Assembly (NCBI GenBank): GCA_020403455.1
Contig: JADBXP010000011.1
Location: 1 to 64,000, forward strand
DNA: 64,000 nucleotides
Direction of reading: 5' to 3'
From: Chitinophagaceae bacterium
Lineage (GTDB): Bacteria; Bacteroidota; Bacteroidia; Chitinophagales; Chitinophagaceae
The first letter of the stretch is position 1; each line of letters starts with the position of its first letter. Shown here piece after piece: positions 16,684 through 26,419 of the stretch. The notes beneath the pieces were generated by a model. The model made no database searches, was not told the origin of the DNA, and worked only from the letters and a program-made list of their open reading frames with translations. A program made the translations under genes and the position numbers.

Positions 16684-17961
16684 TTATTGCCTGATGCCCT
16701 GACCCGTTCTCAGCTTTTGGAAACCCAATAATTCATCGTACCGGGAACTGAAAGAACGGTAGTAAAATAAAATGGTGTACTCATTCTCTGCTTCAAAATA
16801 ATTGCCTTCTGTAAGACCGGGATCCGGTCGGAAAATGGGGTCATTGCTGCGGCTGGTGACATAGGAATAACTGTAATATCCTTGTTTCAAGGGAAGCGTC
16901 TTTTCGTACAACCTTTTTTCCTCGTTCCACTCCATCTTATATTTTTCCCGCGGCAACAAAAGGGTGGCTTCACTCCATAGATAGACATCCCTGCCCGGAT
17001 AGGGTTGACGTGAAGTCGGCTCCAAAGAAAAATAGACATCCATGTAATCTGTCTGCCACCAGGTATTGAACTGGTCGGTAGTTCCTATGGAAAAATGGCC
17101 ATTCAGATCGGGGAAGAATGCATACCTGGTTCTGGAACGATCAGCATCAGTTTTTAAAAAAACCTTTACAGGTATGGCTGTGTTGTCAATTCTTTCTATT
17201 CTATCAGATAAAAATCGAACGCTCCTTAAATCTGCCCAACGATATTCCTTCCCCGCAGGGAAAACAGCATCTAACTCTGCGTTGAATTCAATAAAACTCT
17301 CACGAATTATCAGTGGCTGTTGAGGAGATTTCGCGGTTTCCCAGCGATTGTTTTGAAGAATAAATAATTTGCCTTGTTGCTGCATAAACAACGGTATGGA
17401 CTTCACATCCAGGCTTACCTGTATCTTTTGATGGGTCATTTGTAAGGCAGGGTCAAATGGCTGCAAAGCGGTGGCACCTATGGGAATCTGATTTTGTACT
17501 ATCATCATTCTGCGGGTAAAGGCCAGCTGACTGGTATCGCCATTGAGGAATACTTTGAGCAAATAATTGCCACTCTTCAGGGGAAGGCAATTTCTTTCAG
17601 GAAGATTTACCTGATAGTGAACATAGGCAGTTGTAGTGGCTGATGACATGCGATATTGCAGAATACGGTTCTGCGTAAATCCCCGGAGGTATTCAAACAC
17701 ATTCAGGTCAGCCGGTGACCAGTCTGCATTGCAAAGCTGGAATGTATAAAAATAATTGCGGGGCTGACGACCCATTTCATCAAAATGCAATTCCAATACA
17801 TCAGAAGATCCTAATTCCAGCAGTGGAAATGAAAAAGGATCTCCCTGTCTGAAAAAAGCCACACCCCTTATATTGTCATTATAAATGCGATCGGGCTGAA
17901 CTTGTGCGTGAACGACCGAAAAAGACAAGCAGATGTAACAAAAAACGAAAATAGGTTTCAT
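16684..17961 (-). CDS. Type IX secretion system plug protein (DUF5103)
   Basis: 425 residues with signal peptide MKPIFVFCYICLSFSVVHAQ. The body matches DUF5103: DRIYNDNIRGVAFFRQGDPFSFPLLEL at the start, FYTFQLCNADWSP in the middle, and a C-terminal region with GNYFEAENEYTILFYYR. In Flavobacterium this family was found as the Plug that closes the periplasmic side of the SprA (type IX) translocon. It supports a functional type IX system and so an export route for the giant surface protein at the left edge. Starts at 17970 and 18000 are possible, but the latter would overlap a promoter-like TGATTTGC. Confidence 0.88.
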   Translation of the reverse strand: MKPIFVFCYICLSFSVVHAQVQPDRIYNDNIRGVAFFRQGDPFSFPLLELGSSDVLELHFDEMGRQPRNYFYTFQLCNADWSPADLNVFEYLRGFTQNRILQYRMSSATTTAYVHYQVNLPERNCLPLKSGNYLLKVFLNGDTSQLAFTRRMMIVQNQIPIGATALQPFDPALQMTHQKIQVSLDVKSIPLFMQQQGKLFILQNNRWETAKSPQQPLIIRESFIEFNAELDAVFPAGKEYRWADLRSVRFLSDRIERIDNTAIPVKVFLKTDADRSRTRYAFFPDLNGHFSIGTTDQFNTWWQTDYMDVYFSLEPTSRQPYPGRDVYLWSEATLLLPREKYKMEWNEEKRLYEKTLPLKQGYYSYSYVTSRSNDPIFRPDPGLTEGNYFEAENEYTILFYYRSFSSRYDELLGFQKLRTGQGIRQ

Positions 17962-18049
17962 AAAATTCATCCTAAACTTACTACTAAAAATGCAAATCAT
18001 TTTGGAGGGCAGGGGTGAGCACTGTAGCTTTACAATTTAACAGTCCAAT

Positions 18050-19282
18050 TTGAACCTCGCATTTACCATTGCCCGCAAGCTGGCCGTCAGCAGCCAACGT
18101 TCTTTTGCCGGATTCATCATTCGGCTCTCCGTATTAGCAACTGCCGTGAGTGTGATGGCATTGATCATTACTGTTTCCTTTGTCAATGGATTTCAGCGGG
18201 AAGTATCGGAAAAGGTGTTTAGTTTCTGGGGACATATCCGTGTTCAGCAATACATTCCGGGTAAGTCGATTGTTGCGGAAGAATTGCCCATGACCAAGAA
18301 TGATTCCCTGGAAAAGGTCATCAGTCATGTCGCGGGTGTAAAAAAAATCCAGCCATTTGCTACCCGGTCGGCAGTAATGGAATTCAATAAAAGCATAGAG
18401 GGTGTTCTCATCAAAGGCATATCCGCACAATATGATTCCGTTCCTTTCATGCGCTTCCTTCAGGAGGGAAACTGGATTAACTGGAGTGACAGCAATTACA
18501 GCCAGGATGTGCTTATCTCCAGCGAACAGGCCCGGTTACTGAATATCCATTTGAAGGATACCATTTCTCTTTATTTTATCTCTCCAGATGAAAGTACCCG
18601 AACTTATCGCAAAGTCAGGGTTTGCGGCATCTATCGAACATCCATCGCTGAATATGATCAATTGTTCGTGATCGCTGATCTCAGGATGTTGCAGCGCGTG
18701 AGCAATTGGGCAAACGATCAGATTGGTGGTTACGAGGTGTTTGTGATCCAACCTTCCGAAATCAAAACTGTTCACGCAAAAGTAACCGAGGTTTTACCCT
18801 TGCAAACAGGCAGCAATACCATTGAAGAAATCTTCCCCAATATTTTTGACTGGCTATTGATCCAAAACCTCAACAGAAACGTACTATTCATCATATTGGG
18901 TATAGTTGGTCTTATCAACATGGCTACCTGCCTACTAGTACTGATTTTAGAGAGAACACGCATGGTGGGCATTCTACAAACCTTGGGGGCACCGGGAAAA
19001 ATGATCCGGTATATCTTTCTCTACCAGGCCATGCTGATAGCCATGACAGGAATTTTGTTGGGATGTTTGGCCGGACTAGCGCTTTGCTGGCTACAGCAGG
19101 CAACAGGATTTATCCGGCTTGATGAAGCCTCCTATTATGTATCTGTCGCACCGGTGCACATTATTGGATGGCAGATCCTGTTAATAGTGGGTTCTGCTCT
19201 GGTTATTTGCTTTCTGTGCTTGTTATTACCAACCCTCATCATTCGAACTGACCGTCCTATTCAATACATACAATTGAGGTAA
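18050..19282 (+). CDS. FtsX-like ABC permease of the LolC/LolE type
   Basis: 410 residues: one N-terminal transmembrane helix (~20-45), a large periplasmic MacB-like domain, and three C-terminal helices in the FtsX domain (ILGIVGLINMATCLLVLILE onward). The topology is that of LolC/E, which extract lipoproteins from the inner membrane. No ATPase is adjacent, so the partner must be elsewhere. The start is a TTG at 18050: an in-frame TAA lies 10 bp upstream, and NLAFTIARKL is the conserved beginning, so no ATG can be used. A TAGCTTTA promoter-like box lies just upstream (18025-18032). Confidence 0.88.
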   Translation: MNLAFTIARKLAVSSQRSFAGFIIRLSVLATAVSVMALIITVSFVNGFQREVSEKVFSFWGHIRVQQYIPGKSIVAEELPMTKNDSLEKVISHVAGVKKIQPFATRSAVMEFNKSIEGVLIKGISAQYDSVPFMRFLQEGNWINWSDSNYSQDVLISSEQARLLNIHLKDTISLYFISPDESTRTYRKVRVCGIYRTSIAEYDQLFVIADLRMLQRVSNWANDQIGGYEVFVIQPSEIKTVHAKVTEVLPLQTGSNTIEEIFPNIFDWLLIQNLNRNVLFIILGIVGLINMATCLLVLILERTRMVGILQTLGAPGKMIRYIFLYQAMLIAMTGILLGCLAGLALCWLQQATGFIRLDEASYYVSVAPVHIIGWQILLIVGSALVICFLCLLLPTLIIRTDRPIQYIQLR

Positions 19283-19410
19283 ACAACCCCCGGCTATTTT
19301 TTTTATTCACATTCTTTCAACCATCTACAGGTCAGGCAGTATTTCAGGGTCAATAAGCCGTTAAAAAAATGTTACTTTGTAACGACTGTTTTTACAGTTC
19401 CCCTCCCGCT

Positions 19411-20082
19411 ATGAGCCGACAGGATGTTGCTACCAGTTATTCATTCCCTTCCCACCTTTCTATCAAGGTGTTGGGGAAGTACACATTACTGAGGATTGGA
19501 ACTCCACCGGCTAAAAAGAAAGCTCAACCCCGAATCAATATCAAAAGATACAGGCGCTCGTTTTTTCACCTGGATCGACTGGAAGATACTTTCAACAATT
19601 TTGGTGAATTATTATACGGAGGACTGGTATTGTTGCTAGCGCCCCTGCTGTTCGTGTATTTCTCCGTTACCAATTTTGTTCTTTACGATGGCACTGAATT
19701 ATTTCTACAAACCATTGGGATAGGTGCGTTGGTGATGAGGGTTTTCGTATTGATCTGGATAGCGCGACAATCATCTATCCATCGCTGTTCCCTTCAGGAT
19801 CCTTTGTTATTGGCCATAGTGATGCCTGCAACTGCTTGTATTGTCGCCGGAATTTTCCTGTCAGATGTAGAGGAAGACAGAAGAGCATTGTTCATAGGCA
19901 CTCAGCAGGAAATAACCAATATTGAACCCGCAAGTAGCCCTGATCTGGCGGTGCAACCTATTCCGGTTGAGATAGTGCCTGTTCAATCAATCTCCCCCGC
20001 AGCCCAAGAGGAATTAATTGCTGCAAGACAGAAAAGAATTCAGGAGTTGGAAGAAGCTGAGTTGGCCCGGATTGCATCCTGA
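19411..20082 (+). CDS. Uncharacterised membrane protein with C-terminal coiled coil
   Basis: 223 residues from ATG 19411. A basic N-terminal cytoplasmic region (~1-55) is followed by three hydrophobic segments (~69-90, 99-119, 130-150) and a C-terminal tail with Pro/Val-rich linker and a short charged helix (EELIAARQKRIQELEEAELA). I recognise no family. The upstream ATG at 19369 would place the promoter-like TTACTTTG (19373-19380) inside the gene, so the second ATG is preferred. It converges with trmH, 7 bp apart. Confidence 0.6.
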   Translation: MSRQDVATSYSFPSHLSIKVLGKYTLLRIGTPPAKKKAQPRINIKRYRRSFFHLDRLEDTFNNFGELLYGGLVLLLAPLLFVYFSVTNFVLYDGTELFLQTIGIGALVMRVFVLIWIARQSSIHRCSLQDPLLLAIVMPATACIVAGIFLSDVEEDRRALFIGTQQEITNIEPASSPDLAVQPIPVEIVPVQSISPAAQEELIAARQKRIQELEEAELARIAS

Positions 20083-20089
20083 TGGCCGT

Positions 20090-20818
20090 TTAATGCCTTT
20101 TCAAATAAGACAAAAGAATGCCAGTTGCTACTGCGGCATTCAATGATTCTGCCCTCCCTATTCGGGGAATGGAAATGGGTTGGGTAATGAACGGTAGCAA
20201 CTCGGGATGAATGCCATGGCCTTCATTTCCTATGATCAAAGCTGCCTGTTCGACGGATGCTTGCTCATACACAGAAGGGCCATCCAATACAGCCCCCCAA
20301 ATGGGTGATTGATATTGCTCAAGCCAGTTTTTGAGTGGAGTATAACTTACCTGAACGCGAAGAAAACTTCCCATACTGCTCTGAATGACTTTGGGGTTGT
20401 ACAAATCTGCAGCATGCTCGCCGGCTATGATTTGCCGGATTCCAAACCAGTCTGCGATCCGCAACAGAGTACCCATGTTTCCTGGGTCTTGAACGGTATC
20501 CAGCACCAAGGTAAAACCTTTGGGTTGCGCGGGCAATTCACAGGGATCGGGCATTTCCACCAAAGCCAATACCGACCGAGCAGATTGTAGCCCGCTCATC
20601 TGCTGCAACTGTTCCTCTCCTGCTTCCTCCACAGGCACAGAAACTTGATCATGTGTATGCATCCATTCACTACTGGCATAGATTCGCCGCACCTTCCAAT
20701 TGCTCAGTAACAGCTCTTCTACTGCCTTCTCCCCTTCCACAATAAAAAGACACTCCTGCACCCTGTGTTTTTTCTGGGACAAACTTTGAATATATTTGAC
20801 CTCCCGCTTACTAACCAT
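20090..20818 (-). CDS. TrmH/SpoU family RNA 2'-O-methyltransferase
   Basis: 242 residues with an N-terminal substrate-binding region and a SPOUT knot domain. SPOUT motifs 1-3 are visible: LDTVQDPGNMGTLLRIADW, IGNEGHGI and IPRIGRAESLNAAVATGI. It methylates ribose in rRNA or tRNA using S-adenosylmethionine; the exact nucleotide cannot be told from sequence. Its ATG lies only 13 bp from the ATG of the divergent tamL, so the promoters of both must overlap the coding sequence of the other gene. Confidence 0.9.
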   Translation of the reverse strand: MVSKREVKYIQSLSQKKHRVQECLFIVEGEKAVEELLLSNWKVRRIYASSEWMHTHDQVSVPVEEAGEEQLQQMSGLQSARSVLALVEMPDPCELPAQPKGFTLVLDTVQDPGNMGTLLRIADWFGIRQIIAGEHAADLYNPKVIQSSMGSFLRVQVSYTPLKNWLEQYQSPIWGAVLDGPSVYEQASVEQAALIIGNEGHGIHPELLPFITQPISIPRIGRAESLNAAVATGILLSYLKRH

Positions 20819-20831
20819 GTAAGTTGATTGA

Positions 20832-23186
20832 ATGCGTAAATTACAACATCATATTGTCTTCTTTGCGGGACTTTTGTTCATGGGTTCCTGCAGTTTAGAA
20901 AAACGCACCGTTATCAGCAATCCACCCCGCCAGAAGCCATTCGTTTATGATACGAAGATCATTGTAAACGGGGATATATCCAAAGATGAAAGAATACGGC
21001 TTACGGATGAATTGGAAAAATATTGGGATGACAGCATACGGGTAAAGAAAGTATCTCAACTCGGTATCAGGTATGTGATTAAAAATCCCGCTGCTTATGA
21101 CTCGTCCAACCTGGAGAGAAGCTTTGATTACATGAATGAGTACCTCAATTCACAGGGATTTTACTATGCAAAATTCAATCCACAGATCAGTACAGATTAT
21201 GTGAAAAATCAGGAGAGGAAGCGCATTGCGCTTTCGATTGAGTTAGGTAAAAACATCAAATTCGATTCTATTGGTTATGAATTAAAGGACAGCAATTTAC
21301 AGGCATTGACAATTCGAGAAAGAAACAAAAGTCTGATTCAGTACGGTGATCCGTATACCAAGGGTGCCATCAGTGATGAGTTAGACAGGTTGGTGAGTAT
21401 TTATAGACAAAACGGTTACTATCAGTTCACCCGGGAACATATTTTTGCGCATGTTGACACACTTGATAGGTCACTTTTTGATTTAACACTCGACCCTGTG
21501 AAGTTGGTGGAATTGATCATTCTTGCCAACAACAACCGACAAAAAAACACCAGTTGGCCTGTTTCTATGGAAAGAAGGGAGCCTGTAGATTCCAATGTTC
21601 TGATCCCCTTTAAAATTGGCACCCAATTTTACTATCCTGAAACCCGGCTGGCAGATTTGCCCGATAGTCTCCCTTCCGCCGGCAACTGGCTTGAAACCAA
21701 AAGGCCCCATGCGGTGATGCGGTATAAGAAAGGGTTATTTGTAGAGCAGCCATTGTTGGAACACACTTATCTGCAACATGGTGAACTTTTCAACGAAAAG
21801 ACTTATTTCAAAACTTTGAATGGCTTGGCCAAGTTGGGTGCATGGCAATCAGCAGATGCTAAAATTTTTCAACGCGGTAAAGACACCCTTGATATTCACT
21901 ATTTCCTGATACCGGCCACCAAACAAAGTTTCTCTATTGACCTGGAAGGAAGTAGAAATACAACTGACATAGGAGCAGGTAACCTCTGGGGTCTCTCAAC
22001 AAACTTGAGTTATCTGAACAGAAATGTTTGGAAAAGATCCGTACAAGCGGTAACTGCATTCAGAACAGGTGTTGAATTGAATATTTTGAATAGTCAGTCC
22101 GGTCCTTTGGTGCAGACTTTTCACATCAGTTTAGGACATACTTATTCTTTTCCCCGATTGATATTGCCTTTTAAGAAATGGAAACCACTGCAAAATGCAG
22201 ATGATAGAAGGACTTTGTTGAATCTGACCGGATCTTTTGTCAACCGGCGTGATTTTTACTTATTGCGTTCACTGGTATCCAGTTGGGGATATGAATGGAA
22301 GAAAAACAACATTACCTGGCTATTTAAGCCCATCAATGTTGAATTGTACACCATTGAAAGATTTTTCAAACTGGATAGTCTGCTGCTCACCAATCCATTC
22401 CTGCAAACATCTTTCAATGAAGGAAGGGTATTCGGACAAACACTCACTGTATTCAAAAGTTTTCCTTCTCCACGCAATCCCAACAAAAGCCATTTCATTC
22501 GATTTGGCTTGGAGGAATCGGGAGGATTGTTTTCTATTTTCAACGCAAATCCTTCACAGATTTATCGATTTGTAAAAACCGAGGCAGAATACAGGCAGAC
22601 GATAAAATATGATAAGCAGTCCATCGCATTTCGAACCTTTGCCGGAGTGGGTTATAATTATGGTTCGGATCCACTCATTGGAAATACACTTCCTTTCTTC
22701 AAACAATTTTTTGGCGGAGGTCCTAACAGCATGCGTGCCTGGCGCTTACGACAGATTGGATTGGGCAGCTCTGTACAAAGTGATACCATTAGTAAAACAA
22801 CTTACCGTGACCGATTTGGTGACATGCAACTGGAAATGAATTTTGAATACCGATTCCGGCTTACCAGTATCGGGGGGTTCAAAATTGAATCTGCACTTTT
22901 CACTGACATTGGAAATATCTGGAGTGTGAAGAATATACCCGGAGATCCGGATGCCCGTTTTTCACTGAAAAGACTCGGCAGGGACCTGGCCATAGCCATG
23001 GGTGCCGGTCTGCGATTTGATTTTACCTACTTCCTGATTCGACTGGATGGTGCATATAAAGTAAAAGACCCGGCCAGGCCATTTAACAACGGCTGGATCA
23101 ACACCTTTGCGCTGACAGAGAAAAGACAAAACGGACAAACGATTGAAAATTTCGGCTTACAATTGGGAATTGGATTGCCCTTCTGA
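20832..23186 (+). CDS. tamL: TamL-like lipidated Omp85 (BamA/TamA family) outer-membrane protein
   Basis: 784 residues. The lipobox FMGSC places the lipidated cysteine at position 20; POTRA-like repeats occupy ~40-390, and the C-terminal Omp85 barrel carries GGPNSMRAWRLRQIGLG and FGDMQLEMNFEYRF. Lipidated TamA homologues (TamL) are typical of Bacteroidota and act with TamB in envelope assembly; tamB is not in this window. The last 30 bp overlap the 3' end of truB on the other strand. The protein is intact and shows no T9SS signal. Confidence 0.88.
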   Translation: MRKLQHHIVFFAGLLFMGSCSLEKRTVISNPPRQKPFVYDTKIIVNGDISKDERIRLTDELEKYWDDSIRVKKVSQLGIRYVIKNPAAYDSSNLERSFDYMNEYLNSQGFYYAKFNPQISTDYVKNQERKRIALSIELGKNIKFDSIGYELKDSNLQALTIRERNKSLIQYGDPYTKGAISDELDRLVSIYRQNGYYQFTREHIFAHVDTLDRSLFDLTLDPVKLVELIILANNNRQKNTSWPVSMERREPVDSNVLIPFKIGTQFYYPETRLADLPDSLPSAGNWLETKRPHAVMRYKKGLFVEQPLLEHTYLQHGELFNEKTYFKTLNGLAKLGAWQSADAKIFQRGKDTLDIHYFLIPATKQSFSIDLEGSRNTTDIGAGNLWGLSTNLSYLNRNVWKRSVQAVTAFRTGVELNILNSQSGPLVQTFHISLGHTYSFPRLILPFKKWKPLQNADDRRTLLNLTGSFVNRRDFYLLRSLVSSWGYEWKKNNITWLFKPINVELYTIERFFKLDSLLLTNPFLQTSFNEGRVFGQTLTVFKSFPSPRNPNKSHFIRFGLEESGGLFSIFNANPSQIYRFVKTEAEYRQTIKYDKQSIAFRTFAGVGYNYGSDPLIGNTLPFFKQFFGGGPNSMRAWRLRQIGLGSSVQSDTISKTTYRDRFGDMQLEMNFEYRFRLTSIGGFKIESALFTDIGNIWSVKNIPGDPDARFSLKRLGRDLAIAMGAGLRFDFTYFLIRLDGAYKVKDPARPFNNGWINTFALTEKRQNGQTIENFGLQLGIGLPF

Positions 23187-23888
23187 GGAAGCTGCGAGAT
23201 TGGCTATCTGCTGTTGAAATTGTTCCGGACTAAACGCATTTTCTGCTTTAAATTCCCCAATTCTTGTTCTGCGAAGACTGCTCAGATAACCACCTGTTCC
23301 CAGCAATTGTCCCAGATCATTCGCCAAACTTCTGATATAGGTTCCTGTGGAACAAACAACCTTAAAATGCAAAACGGGTAATTCAATGGCGGTAATTTCG
23401 AAGGAATAAATATTCACTGGTCTTGGCTCCAATTGAACTTCCTTTCCCTTTCTGGCAGCCAGGTAAACGGGCTGTCCGTCTTTTTTGATGGCCGAATGTT
23501 GCGGTGGAACCTGCATAATAGGGCCGGTAAGTTGTTGAACAGCGCGATCAATATCGGCAGGTGTGACATGTTGGAAAGGGCGTAGTTGAATGGGCTCACT
23601 TTCCAGGTCATAGGTAGGTGTGATCGCTCCTATCGTGAAGGTTCCGGTATATTCTTTTTCCATGCCCATGTAGCGATTGATTTCCTTCGTGAACTTACCG
23701 GTACATACAATCAGTAGTCCGGTCGCCAGCGGATCCAATGTACCGGCATGTCCAACCTTTTTGATGCGGGTAAGGTTGCGTACTTTTCTAACCACGTCAA
23801 AGGAAGTCCATCCCAACGGCTTATCGAGTAGTATTACCTGCCCGTGAAGGTACGGTAGCAAGTAAGCGGGTACTTCCTTCTGCTTCAT
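23157..23888 (-). CDS. truB: tRNA pseudouridine-55 synthase TruB
   Basis: 243 residues. ILLDKPLGWTSFDVV and GHAGTLDPLATGLL hold the conserved motif with catalytic Asp; RRTRIGEF is near the C-terminus. It makes pseudouridine at position 55 of tRNA. The start MKQKEVPAYL at 23888 is chosen because the longer frame to 23972 overlaps proS. The C-terminal tail lacks the long PUA extension of E. coli TruB. It follows proS by 28 bp, so the two are probably co-transcribed. Confidence 0.94.
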   Translation of the reverse strand: MKQKEVPAYLLPYLHGQVILLDKPLGWTSFDVVRKVRNLTRIKKVGHAGTLDPLATGLLIVCTGKFTKEINRYMGMEKEYTGTFTIGAITPTYDLESEPIQLRPFQHVTPADIDRAVQQLTGPIMQVPPQHSAIKKDGQPVYLAARKGKEVQLEPRPVNIYSFEITAIELPVLHFKVVCSTGTYIRSLANDLGQLLGTGGYLSSLRRTRIGEFKAENAFSPEQFQQQIANLAASSEGQSNSQL

Positions 23889-23916
23889 GATTGACGTTAG
23901 TTGACAGGTAATTGCA

Positions 23917-25395
23917 TTAGTAAGCGCGTGCAAAAAGTACCCGTTGTGCAGAGGGTTTTCCGGTATAAACACATGAACCTGACTCTGCCGGATGATCCAG
24001 TGGTATGCAGCGAATCGTAGCTTTGGTCAGTTCTTTTATTTTCTCTTCTGTTTCAGCGGTACCATCCCAATGGGCTGAAATAAATCCACCCTTATTATCC
24101 AGGAGAGAGACGAACTCTTCCCAGCTATTAGCAGGAGTAATGTGATCGTTTCTGAATTGCAGAGCCCTGTTATACATACTCTGTTGAATGTCTTCAAGCA
24201 ATTGATGAATATAATTGGCAATACCTTCCAGTGGAACGGTTGTTTTTTCTTTGGTATCTCTGCGGGCGACTTCCACAACTTTGTTTTCCAGGTCACGAGC
24301 ACCGATGGCTAGCCGAACGGGTACCCCCTTCATTTCATATTCTGCAAATTTCCATCCTGGTCTGGCATTGTCACTGTCATCATACTTAACAGTGATACCG
24401 AGGGAACGAAGTTCTTTCATCAGTGGTAAAACAGTATTATCCAACAATGCCTTCTGATCCGGTCCTTTAAAAATGGGAACAATCACAACCTGTGTAGGTG
24501 CCAGTTTTGGTGGAAGAATCAGGCCTTCATCATCACTGTGCGCCATTACCAATGCCCCGATTAAGCGGGTACTTACCCCCCAGCTGGTTGCCCAAACGTA
24601 ATCCAATTTATTCTCTCTGTCGCTGAATTTTACATCAAATGCCCGGGCAAAATTTTGACCCAGGAAATGAGAGGTTCCGGCTTGTAACGCTTTACCATCC
24701 TGCATCAGCGCTTCAATACAATAGGTATCTTCTGCACCGGCAAATCTTTCATTGGGAGATTTAACTCCTTTAATAACCGGTAATGCCATCCAATTTTCCA
24801 CGAAATCGGCATACACATCGAGCATTTTTCTTGTTTCTTCCAGGGCCTCCTCTTTCGTTGCGTGAGCAGTATGACCTTCCTGCCAGAGAAACTCAGCCGT
24901 GCGCAGGAATAGACGCGTCCGCATTTCCCAACGGACTACGTTGGCCCATTGGTTGACCAATATGGGAAGATCGCGGTATGACTGAATCCATCCTTTGTAG
25001 GTATTCCAAATGATGGCTTCACTGGTAGGACGAACCACCAATTCTTCTTCCAGTTTTGCCTCAGGATCTACCATTAGCTTACCAGGATTAGAAGGGTCAT
25101 TTTTTAAACGGTAATGGGTAACTACTGCACACTCTTTGGCAAATCCTTCCGCATTTTTTTCTTCCGCCTCAAACAAACTTTTGGGAACGAACAAAGGAAA
25201 ATAAGCGTTCTGGTGGCCGGTTTCCTTGAACATCCTGTCTAATACATCACGCATATTTTCCCAAAGGGCAAAACCATAGGGTTTGATGACCATACAACCT
25301 CTGACAGCGCTGTAATCTGCCAAACTGCCTTTGATGACCAGGTCATTGTACCATTGGGAATAATCTTGTAACCGGGAAGTAATTTCTTTACTCAT
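23917..25395 (-). CDS. proS: Prolyl-tRNA synthetase (ProS, eukaryote/archaea-like type)
   Basis: 492 residues, class II synthetase. Motif 2 region [25 protein letters not shown] is complete; the anticodon-binding domain follows ([12 protein letters not shown]), and the tail ends in Tyr (RVLFARAY), as in the short ProS type. Charges tRNA-Pro. ATG 25395 (MSKEITS) is used; a TTG two codons upstream is an alternative. Confidence 0.95.
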   Translation of the reverse strand: MSKEITSRLQDYSQWYNDLVIKGSLADYSAVRGCMVIKPYGFALWENMRDVLDRMFKETGHQNAYFPLFVPKSLFEAEEKNAEGFAKECAVVTHYRLKNDPSNPGKLMVDPEAKLEEELVVRPTSEAIIWNTYKGWIQSYRDLPILVNQWANVVRWEMRTRLFLRTAEFLWQEGHTAHATKEEALEETRKMLDVYADFVENWMALPVIKGVKSPNERFAGAEDTYCIEALMQDGKALQAGTSHFLGQNFARAFDVKFSDRENKLDYVWATSWGVSTRLIGALVMAHSDDEGLILPPKLAPTQVVIVPIFKGPDQKALLDNTVLPLMKELRSLGITVKYDDSDNARPGWKFAEYEMKGVPVRLAIGARDLENKVVEVARRDTKEKTTVPLEGIANYIHQLLEDIQQSMYNRALQFRNDHITPANSWEEFVSLLDNKGGFISAHWDGTAETEEKIKELTKATIRCIPLDHPAESGSCVYTGKPSAQRVLFARAY

Positions 25396-25517
25396 AATCA
25401 ATCATTTACGTACTCCACGTTTTACTAACAATTGTTGGCATGACTTTTGTATTTGTTAAAAAAACGAAAGAGTTGCGCAAATGTAACTAACTTTATATCA
25501 TCTCTAAAACCACCTTT

Positions 25518-26336
25518 ATGAAAACAGTTTTGCTAAGTTCCCTGATTGGTGTCTTTTTTCTGACATCCTGCAGTACAGCTTACAAGGCCGGACAAACTCC
25601 GGATGATGTTTATTTTTCCCCGGGCAGGGCGGTAGGAGATGAAGAATACAACAACAACCGCAACCGGGAAGAATACCAGGAGTACACGGGATCGCAGGAT
25701 GATGCATACCTGCGCAGAAAAGTGGCCAATCGCAACAGATGGTCTTCTATTGATGATTTCAGCTATTGGAATGATTGCCGCTACAGTTTTGCCCCGCTTA
25801 CTTTTAATCATTTCAATTCCTTCTATAACTGTTTTACTTGTCCGACTTTCAATACCTGGGGTCATCCATTCTTCCCCTTGAATGGTGGCTGGGGCTTTGG
25901 TGGTGGATTCGGCGGATTCGGGGGTTGGAATGGTATTGGTGGATGGAATTCGTTTGGAGGTTTTGGCTGGAACAACCCTTTCTTCACCCTGATTAATTAT
26001 AGTTCTCCAAGGTTCTCCGGAGGATCGCCCTCATTGAATGCTTTATCTGCTGCACGCAATAGAACTTTTAATAACACGAATGGGTCATCCTATTTTAACA
26101 AACAGACCGGTACTGTCGGTAATACCAACAGGTCTTTTGGAAGTTTAATGCGGACTGTTATATCACCCTCCGGAGGTGGATATGAAAGTGGCAGTTATAG
26201 TCGTCCTTCCCGCAGTTTCGGAAGTTCGGGTGTTGGAAGCTCATCTGCCCCCTCCTCTTCAGCTGGTGGATTCAGTGGTGGCTTTGGAAGTGCTGGTTCT
26301 TCAGCCGGCGGAGGTCGCGGTGGTCGTGGCAACTAA
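25518..26336 (+). CDS. Glycine-rich lipoprotein of unknown function
   Basis: 272 residues. Lipoprotein signal MKTVLLSSLIGVFFLTSC puts the acceptor cysteine at 18. The middle is a short aromatic/Cys region (WNDCRYSF ... FYNCFTCPTF), then Gly/Phe/Trp-rich repeats (GGFGGFGGWNGIGGWNSFGG) and a Ser/Gly-rich low-complexity C-terminus ending GGGRGGRGN. Such proteins are common in Bacteroidota and unexplained. It may be a surface or outer-membrane associated structural component (inference). A near-consensus box TAACTTTA lies ~30 bp upstream. Confidence 0.75.
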   Translation: MKTVLLSSLIGVFFLTSCSTAYKAGQTPDDVYFSPGRAVGDEEYNNNRNREEYQEYTGSQDDAYLRRKVANRNRWSSIDDFSYWNDCRYSFAPLTFNHFNSFYNCFTCPTFNTWGHPFFPLNGGWGFGGGFGGFGGWNGIGGWNSFGGFGWNNPFFTLINYSSPRFSGGSPSLNALSAARNRTFNNTNGSSYFNKQTGTVGNTNRSFGSLMRTVISPSGGGYESGSYSRPSRSFGSSGVGSSSAPSSSAGGFSGGFGSAGSSAGGGRGGRGN

Positions 26337-26419
26337 TTTTCAGTGACTTTGAATCCTAGACTTATCACTTCTTGTGCCGGAAGATGCTAAAGTTTTGCCC
26401 GGTCTGAAAACAACGAATT

